A stretch of DNA of 8,661 nt from Clostridium sp. UBA5530. Its GTDB lineage: Bacteria > Bacillota > Clostridia > Clostridiales > Clostridiaceae. The stretch lies in assembly GCA_002423705.1 (NCBI GenBank), contig DINW01000025.1:32272-40932 (forward strand). The letters are read 5' to 3'. A program made the translations under genes and the position numbers. The notes beneath the pieces were generated by a model. The model did no database searches. It was given only the letters and a program-made list of their open reading frames with translations, and was not told where the DNA came from. Position 1 is the first letter of the stretch. The number at the start of each line of letters is the position of its first letter. Positions 6,833 through 8,661 of the stretch are shown one piece after another.

Positions 6833-8161
6833 GTGGATGCACCGATTATGAGAAGTTTACCTAATAATTTAGAAGCGGAACAATCAGTATTAGGTTCTAT
6901 GATTATAGATAAAAACGCCATAGTAAGAGCAACAGAATCTTTAAAATCAGATGATTTTTATAGGGATTCTCATAAAGTTATATTTAGCGGTATAATGGAG
7001 CTATTTCAAAAAGATATACCTATAGACATGATTACATTAATTGAGCACTTGAAGTCTGTAGAGAAGCTAGATAGTGCAGGTGGAATTAGCTATATTACAG
7101 AGATAAGCAACTCAGTTCCCTCTATAGCGAATTTAAACTCTTATGTTAAGATAGTAGAAGAAAAAGCAATACTAAGGCGACTAATTAGGGCTTCTAATGA
7201 AATTATAGAAAAGACCTACAGTGGTCAGGATGTAGTTGAAAATGTTATAGATTTTGCTCAGAAAAAAGTTTTTGATATAGCTGAAAAACGATCTACAAAT
7301 GATTATGAACCTATAAGCTCTGTACTAGAAAGAGGATTTTTAGAAATAGAAAGGCTCTTCAATAACAAAGGAGCTATAACAGGAATTCCAACAGGCTTTA
7401 AAGATCTTGATGCAAAAACCTCAGGTTTTCAAAAGGGAGATATGGTTCTTATAGCAGCAAGACCTTCTATGGGTAAAACCACATTTGCTCTAAATATAGC
7501 ACAACAGGCAGCATTAAGGGCAGGAAAAAGCGTAGTTATATTCTCATTAGAAATGTCAAAGGAGCAGTTAGCATATAAATTATTGTGTGCAGAGGCTAAT
7601 GTAGATATGCTAAAGTTAAGAACTGGAAACTTAGATGATGAAGACTGGGAAAATATAGCCAGAGCCTCGGGCCCTTTAGCCGCAGCTAAAATTTACATAG
7701 ATGATACTGCAGGAGTATCTGTTATGGAGATGAGAGCCAAATGTAGAAGAATAAAGATGGAGTATGGAGTAGATCTTATAATGATAGACTATCTTCAACT
7801 TATGTCAGGAAGTGGAGAAAGTAGGCAGCAAGAGGTATCTGAGATATCTAGATCTATAAAGGCTTTAGCCAAGGAGATGCAATGTCCTGTTGTAGCCTTA
7901 TCACAGCTATCCCGTGCCCCAGAACAAAGAGCTGATCATAGACCTATGTTATCAGACCTTAGAGAATCAGGATCTATAGAGCAGGACGCTGACGTGGTTA
8001 TGTTTCTTTATAGAGATGAATATTATAATAAAGAAACTGAAGAAAAAAATGTAGCAGAATGCATAATAGCAAAACAGAGAAATGGTCCAGTAGGAACTGT
8101 AAAGATGGCATGGCTTGGACAATACAGTAAGTTTGGAAATTTAGATACTATACATCAATAA
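6833..8161 (+). CDS. dnaB: Replicative DNA helicase DnaB (DnaC in Bacillus subtilis naming)
   Basis: The hexameric 5'-3' helicase that unwinds DNA at the chromosomal fork and interacts with DnaG primase. The 442 residues are normal length. The N-terminal helical domain (about 8-110) contains NNLEAEQSVLGSM (11-23); a linker helix spans about 155-180; the RecA-like motor follows. Motifs: Walker A ARPSMGKTTF (209-218), H1a-like SLEMS (238-242), Walker B LIMIDYLQL (315-323, D319), DLRESGSIEQDAD (375-387), and KQRNGP (414-419), whose K414 and R416 match the E. coli DnaB K440/R442 pair. No intein is present. The GTG start at 6833 lies 7 nt after AAAGGAG (6819-6825); an ATG at 6837 is in another frame. 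It is separated from lonC by 125 nt with a hairpin, so it may have separate control. It converges with hsp20. Confidence 0.97.
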   Translation: MDAPIMRSLPNNLEAEQSVLGSMIIDKNAIVRATESLKSDDFYRDSHKVIFSGIMELFQKDIPIDMITLIEHLKSVEKLDSAGGISYITEISNSVPSIANLNSYVKIVEEKAILRRLIRASNEIIEKTYSGQDVVENVIDFAQKKVFDIAEKRSTNDYEPISSVLERGFLEIERLFNNKGAITGIPTGFKDLDAKTSGFQKGDMVLIAARPSMGKTTFALNIAQQAALRAGKSVVIFSLEMSKEQLAYKLLCAEANVDMLKLRTGNLDDEDWENIARASGPLAAAKIYIDDTAGVSVMEMRAKCRRIKMEYGVDLIMIDYLQLMSGSGESRQQEVSEISRSIKALAKEMQCPVVALSQLSRAPEQRADHRPMLSDLRESGSIEQDADVVMFLYRDEYYNKETEEKNVAECIIAKQRNGPVGTVKMAWLGQYSKFGNLDTIHQ

Positions 8162-8192
8162 AAGAGAGGCTAATTGAAGCCTCTCTTTTATT
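8157..8192. terminator. Bidirectional intrinsic terminator between dnaB and hsp20
   Basis: A 14-bp perfect stem pairs 8157-8170 with 8179-8192 around an 8-nt loop (TAATTGAA). The core is GAGAGGC/GCCTCTC (8164-8170, 8179-8185), flanked by A-rich and T-rich arms, so either strand shows a GC core followed by TTTTATT. The dnaB stop codon (8159-8161) lies in the left arm. Its position between convergent genes fits termination of both. Confidence 0.88.
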
Positions 8193-8253
8193 ATAGTAAA
8201 TTTATCTCTAAATTAAAGATATTGAAGTGGTACGTTACATATAAATAAGGAAA

Positions 8254-8661
8254 TTAATTGATATCAATTTTTCTTCTATTAAACTTAGATTTGTCTAATT
8301 TATTCATAGACACTTGCAATACTCCATTAGTGAAGGAAGCGTTTATACTATTATCATCTATATTATCTACATAGAAGGATCTTCTAAATTGCCCATAGGA
8401 CCTTTCACGTCTTACGTAGTTTTCCTTCTTATCCTCTATGGAATCTTCTCTTTTGGCGGAAATGGTTAGATAGTTATTTTCATAGTATACATCAACACCA
8501 TCTTTATTTATGCCAGGTAAATCAGCAACTACTATATATTGATCTTCTGTTTCTTTTAAATCTACTTTGAATGAACTTCCTAAAGAATTTAATCCAGTGA
8601 AGAAGTCATCCTCAAAGAATGAATTTAGCATTTCATTGAAAGAATCGCCTCTTTTCAATAA
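8254..8661 (-). CDS. hsp18: Hsp20/alpha-crystallin small heat-shock protein (Hsp18-like), 5' truncated
   Basis: An ATP-independent holdase that binds unfolding proteins in the cytoplasm. The reading frame is open to the right edge. A TTG at 8658 could be a start, but no ribosome binding site can be seen, and clostridial Hsp18 proteins begin with about 10-15 more residues ahead of the equivalent of KRGDSF, so the real start is probably outside the window. Numbered from that TTG: a short N-terminal arm rich in Phe (7-30, FFEDDFF at 14-20); the alpha-crystallin domain from about 30, with VVADLPGI (43-50), NYLTISAKR (62-70), VRRERSYG (82-89) and ASFTNGVLQV (107-116); and a C-terminal extension with the IxI motif IDI (131-133). 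The usual LPK after the GVL strand is MNK (118-120). The minus-strand gene converges on dnaB and ends 61 nt from the shared terminator. CIRCE, CtsR or sigma sites would lie outside the window. Confidence 0.93.
   Translation of the reverse strand, partial: LLKRGDSFNEMLNSFFEDDFFTGLNSLGSSFKVDLKETEDQYIVVADLPGINKDGVDVYYENNYLTISAKREDSIEDKKENYVRRERSYGQFRRSFYVDNIDDNSINASFTNGVLQVSMNKLDKSKFNRRKIDIN

Noticed and set aside
8256..8269. Perfect 14-bp palindrome AATTGATATCAATT at the 3' end of hsp20
   Set aside because: It has no loop, is AT-rich, and is explained by the codons for the IDIN tail; nothing else marks it as an operator.
1..8661. CRISPR arrays, tRNA or rRNA genes, insertion sequences, toxin-antitoxin or phage defence genes
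   Set aside because: No regular repeats, RNA gene signatures, transposase motifs or terminal inverted repeats were seen; gene content is conserved core genome.

Overview
The window looks like chromosomal DNA of a low-GC, endospore-forming Firmicute, most likely Clostridium sensu stricto. The reasons are strong A/T codon bias (AGA, ATA, TTA, AAA), strong Shine-Dalgarno sites, frequent TTG/GTG starts, and a gene order (MazG-like, yybS, gdpP, rplI, lonC, dnaB) that I recognise as clostridial. LonC belongs to a Lon subfamily known only from spore formers. The species cannot be fixed from this window.

Layout. (1) 1-880: the 3' end of a TrkH-type K+ transporter gene, overlapped by 25 nt by a small gene for a secreted, membrane-anchored OB-fold protein of unknown function. 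A 13-bp hairpin that includes the stop codon ends this unit. (2) 880-998: an intergenic region with a plausible housekeeping promoter. (3) 999-6707: a tightly packed plus-strand run of a MazG-like protein (TTG start), YybS/DUF2232 membrane protein, GdpP c-di-AMP phosphodiesterase (GTG start), ribosomal protein L9 and LonC protease (TTG start). Gaps are 26, 14, -4 and 12 nt, so this is very probably one operon. (4) 6708-6832: a leader with an 11-bp hairpin lacking a good U-tract, ahead of dnaB. (5) 6833-8161: replicative helicase DnaB (GTG start), closed by a 14-bp hairpin that can work in both directions. (6) 8254-8661, minus strand: an Hsp20/Hsp18 small heat-shock gene converging on dnaB and cut by the right edge.

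How the genes fit together: yybS-gdpP-rplI-dnaB is the classical Firmicute block (yybS-gdpP-rplI-dnaC in Bacillus subtilis). Here lonC is inserted between rplI and dnaB and a MazG-like gene is added at the front. GdpP degrades c-di-AMP, a second messenger that controls K+ uptake, and a K+ transporter gene lies directly upstream. Most of the window is conserved core genome. The least explained parts are the OB-fold protein coupled to TrkH, the MazG-like protein with an eroded metal site, the N-terminal domain of LonC, and possible lonC-specific and dnaB-specific control signals.
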